44,170 nucleotides of DNA from Sphingomonadales bacterium (GTDB taxonomy: Bacteria; Pseudomonadota; Alphaproteobacteria; Sphingomonadales; Kordiimonadaceae). The stretch spans positions 1 through 44,170 of the forward strand of contig JAALKD010000025.1 of assembly GCA_011088215.1 (NCBI GenBank). The letters are read 5' to 3'. The notes under the pieces were generated by a model, which was not told the DNA's origin, did not search any database, and worked only from the letters and a program-made list of their open reading frames with translations. The translations under genes were made by a program, and so were the position numbers. Of the stretch, positions 42,579 to 44,170 are shown piece by piece; within the stretch, counting starts at the first letter, position 1; each line of letters opens with the position of its first letter.

Positions 42579-43027
42579 CGGACCCTCAAGCCAACAATCC
42601 CGCGAAAATTCAAAGTGTGTTGTTTGTCTGTAACCAGAATGCTGTGCGTAGTCCGATGGCGGAGGCGCTGGCTAACCGACACTGCAAGCGTCGGGTGTAT
42701 GTGGAGTCAGTTGGTTTGATCGCTGGAAATCTGGACCCTTTTTCGGTGGCGGCGATGCAGGAAGACGGTCTTGATATATCGGAGCATAAGCCCAAGCCCA
42801 TTGGCTCGGTGGACACCGAACTGTTTGACCTGATTATCGCCCTGACACCGGAAAGCAGAGACCATATTGAAAAAACTTGTGCGGACGGAAATTTTGAACT
42901 GGAATATTGGCCCACGCCAGATCCGTCTGACGCTGAAGGCAACCGAAATCAGGTGATCGACAGTTACCGTTTGGTGCGCGACCGATTAGAAGTACGCATC
43001 GCCGACAAATTCGATTTCGACTCCTGA
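42575..43027 (+). CDS. Low-molecular-weight protein-tyrosine-phosphatase/arsenate reductase-like protein
   Basis: A 150-residue protein with the P-loop CNQNAVRS near residue 19 (VLFVCNQNAVRSPMAEALAN), the CX5R active site of low-molecular-weight phosphatases and ArsC-type arsenate reductases. The late Asp-Pro general acid is probably in WPTPDPSDAEG. The start ATG overlaps the UPF0262 stop (ATGA). In this conserved position the protein is usually annotated as arsenate-reductase-like, but the lack of other ars genes makes a phosphatase role on a protein substrate equally likely. Confidence 0.88.
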   Translation: MTDPQANNPAKIQSVLFVCNQNAVRSPMAEALANRHCKRRVYVESVGLIAGNLDPFSVAAMQEDGLDISEHKPKPIGSVDTELFDLIIALTPESRDHIEKTCADGNFELEYWPTPDPSDAEGNRNQVIDSYRLVRDRLEVRIADKFDFDS

Positions 43028-43068
43028 TAGTCCCGCTCTGGATTCAGGTTTTGGGCGAAAATGTTGCA

Positions 43069-43114
43069 AAAACCCCCGATTCAATTCGTAAACTGAGTAG
43101 TATTCCGGGGTTTT
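43069..43114. repeat. Inverted repeat upstream of infA
   Basis: AAAACCCC (43069-43076) and GGGGTTTT (43107-43114) are perfect 8-bp arms 30 bp apart in the 179-bp gap between the phosphatase-like gene and infA. This may be a long hairpin at the end of the his operon transcript or a regulatory structure before infA. Confidence 0.4.
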
Positions 43115-43206
43115 CGCGGCAAAATGGTTGCTTTTTGGCATCAACCTCGTCATGTATGTGCGCAAATTCACAGCCTTGAAAAGGGCAGCCATGACGAGGA
43201 GACACA

Positions 43207-43425
43207 ATGGCTAAAGAAGAAGTTCTCGAAATGCGCGGCACAGTAACCGAACTGCTGCCGAACGCCATGTTCCGAGTGAAGCTTGAAAACGACCATGAAA
43301 TATTGGGCCACACTGCCGGCAAAATGCGCAAGAACCGCATTCGCGTGCTGGCGGGCGATGACGTTCTGGTTGAACTGACGCCCTACGACCTGACCAAAGG
43401 TCGCATTACCTACCGCTTTAAATAA
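43207..43425 (+). CDS. infA: Translation initiation factor IF-1
   Basis: A 72-residue OB-fold protein that binds the ribosomal A site during initiation. The sequence [20 protein letters not shown], then [40 protein letters not shown] and [12 protein letters not shown] is a full-length IF-1. The start follows ACGAGGAGACACA, a strong ribosome binding site. Its position before maf is conserved in alphaproteobacteria. Confidence 0.98.
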   Translation: MAKEEVLEMRGTVTELLPNAMFRVKLENDHEILGHTAGKMRKNRIRVLAGDDVLVELTPYDLTKGRITYRFK

Positions 43426-43440
43426 AAGGGTCGGTGGCCC

Positions 43441-44064
43441 ATGACCACCTCTCGCTCTACGCTCAGCGACCAGCATGTGCCCGCAGGCGCGCTTGTGCTT
43501 GCGTCCGCGTCGCCGCGCCGTTTGGAGCTACTTGCCCAAATCAATGTATCCCCGGCCCAAATTATACCGGCCGACATTGACGAAACACCGCACAAAGATG
43601 AGCTTCCCAAAGCCTACGCTGAGCGTATGGCGCATGAAAAAGCATCTGCTATCGCAGCGTTGATGCCCGGCCAGCTTATTTTGGCTGCTGACACTGTTGT
43701 TGCCTGCGGCAAACGTATTTTACCCAAGGCGGAAGATGAAGCCACTGCGCGGCAATGCCTTGCGCTGCTGTCTGGGCGGCGGCACAGGGTCATCTCGGGC
43801 ATATCGCTTGTGCTGCCCGGTGGCCGCCAGCTGATGAAGTCAGCCTCAACTACCGTTGCGTTCAAACGTCTTTCAGAAGCCGACATAACAGCCTATATCG
43901 CGTCAAACGAATGGGACGGCAAAGCCGGGGGTTACGCCATTCAAGGCATGGCGGCGCAGTATATCCGTTTCATTTCAGGGTCCTATTCAACCGTTGTTGG
44001 CTTGCCACTATTTGAGGTTGGCGGCTGGCTCTCGGCCCATTTGGGGACACAAGCAGATGACTGA
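43441..44064 (+). CDS. maf: Maf family nucleotide pyrophosphatase
   Basis: House-cleaning nucleoside triphosphate pyrophosphatase (dTTP/UTP or modified nucleotides). The 207-residue protein begins with LVLASASPRRLELLAQINVS (the SxSPRRxxLL motif) and has ADIDETPHKDELPKAYAERM, LILAADTVVACGKRILPKAE (ADTVV) and GRRHRVISGISLV. GYAIQGMAAQYIRFISGSYS followed by TVVGLP is the C-terminal signature. It follows infA by 15 bp and overlaps the next gene by 8 bp. Confidence 0.96.
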   Translation: MTTSRSTLSDQHVPAGALVLASASPRRLELLAQINVSPAQIIPADIDETPHKDELPKAYAERMAHEKASAIAALMPGQLILAADTVVACGKRILPKAEDEATARQCLALLSGRRHRVISGISLVLPGGRQLMKSASTTVAFKRLSEADITAYIASNEWDGKAGGYAIQGMAAQYIRFISGSYSTVVGLPLFEVGGWLSAHLGTQADD

Positions 44065-44170
44065 CGCCGCCCTGACCGTCATTGAACCCGGCATCGGCGG
44101 CTGGCGCAGTGCTGATATCGATACGGACGGCCTGCCCACCGATTTGCGCTTCAATGATGATGCATCGCTA
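44057..44170 (+). CDS. Ribonuclease E/G family protein, N-terminal fragment
   Basis: The ATG at 44057 overlaps the end of maf, and the frame stays open to the window edge: MTDAALTVIEPGIGGWRSAD, then IDTDGLPTDLRFNDDASL. The pattern VIEPGIGxxRxAxxxxxGLPxDLRF resembles the opening of the alphaproteobacterial RNase G/E-like proteins encoded between maf and yacG. The call depends largely on this conserved neighbourhood, because only 38 residues are visible and no catalytic residues are included. Confidence 0.6.
   Translation, partial: MTDAALTVIEPGIGGWRSADIDTDGLPTDLRFNDDASL

Noticed and set aside
1..44170. CRISPR array, prophage, insertion sequence or rRNA
   Set aside because: No regularly spaced repeats, integrase, transposase, phage structural genes or rRNA sequence seen.

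Overview
The window looks like a chromosomal segment of a free-living, probably aquatic, alphaproteobacterium with a GC content in the mid-50s by eye. The main reason is the right-hand block dcd - murA - DUF2948 - hisG - hisD - UPF0262 - low-molecular-weight phosphatase - infA - maf - RNase E/G, which is a characteristic alphaproteobacterial neighbourhood. The short (HisZ-dependent) HisG and the complete Entner-Doudoroff (ED) operon agree with this. I cannot place the genus. There are no transposases, phage genes, CRISPR arrays or rRNA genes.

Layout. (1) 1-4.6 kb: the 3' end of a CaiB/BaiF CoA-transferase gene, a frameshifted small protein gene, a photolyase, and a two-gene sodium:solute symporter unit with a small membrane partner. 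(2) 4.7-15.1 kb: an ED module. On the minus strand lacI - ppc-like - zwf - pgl - edd - eda - MOSC run in one direction, with glk divergent from lacI. A perfect 18-bp palindrome between lacI and glk carries the -35 hexamers of both apparent promoters. The PEP carboxylase homologue in this operon has several active-site positions changed. (3) 15.1-20 kb: a pentapeptide-repeat protein, a TerB-like protein, an SDR, an unknown protein, a gamma-class carbonic anhydrase homologue and a fatty acid hydroxylase/sterol desaturase. (4) 20-32.6 kb: a galactoside module. It holds a GH36 alpha-galactosidase, a GH42 beta-galactosidase, an SGLT-type sodium symporter, an SDR sugar 1-dehydrogenase, an SMP-30 lactonase, 2-keto-3-deoxygalactonate kinase and 2-keto-3-deoxy-6-phosphogalactonate aldolase, with GntR- and LysR-type regulators and glpD. 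Together they encode the De Ley-Doudoroff oxidative route from galactosides to pyruvate and glyceraldehyde-3-phosphate, except for galactonate dehydratase, which is absent from the window. (5) 32.7-35.2 kb: a TbpB-barrel-like surface lipoprotein translationally overlapped by a Slam (DUF560) outer-membrane translocon gene. (6) 35.2-44.2 kb: tRNA-Thr(GGT) and the housekeeping block, with a flavin-dependent tryptophan-halogenase-family gene inserted on the opposite strand.

Four of the ten genes in the galactoside module carry a single lesion each: a 1-base insertion in lysR, a 1-base insertion in the GH36 gene, an in-frame TAA in the GH42 gene and a 1-base deletion in the aldolase gene. The only other lesion I found is in the small gene at 516-1027. 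Either this pathway is decaying in this lineage or the assembly has local errors; the sequence alone cannot decide. The combination of alpha-galactosidase, oxidative galactose catabolism and glycerol-3-phosphate dehydrogenase suggests galactosyl-glycerol compounds (for example red-algal floridoside) as a possible ancestral substrate. This is inference.
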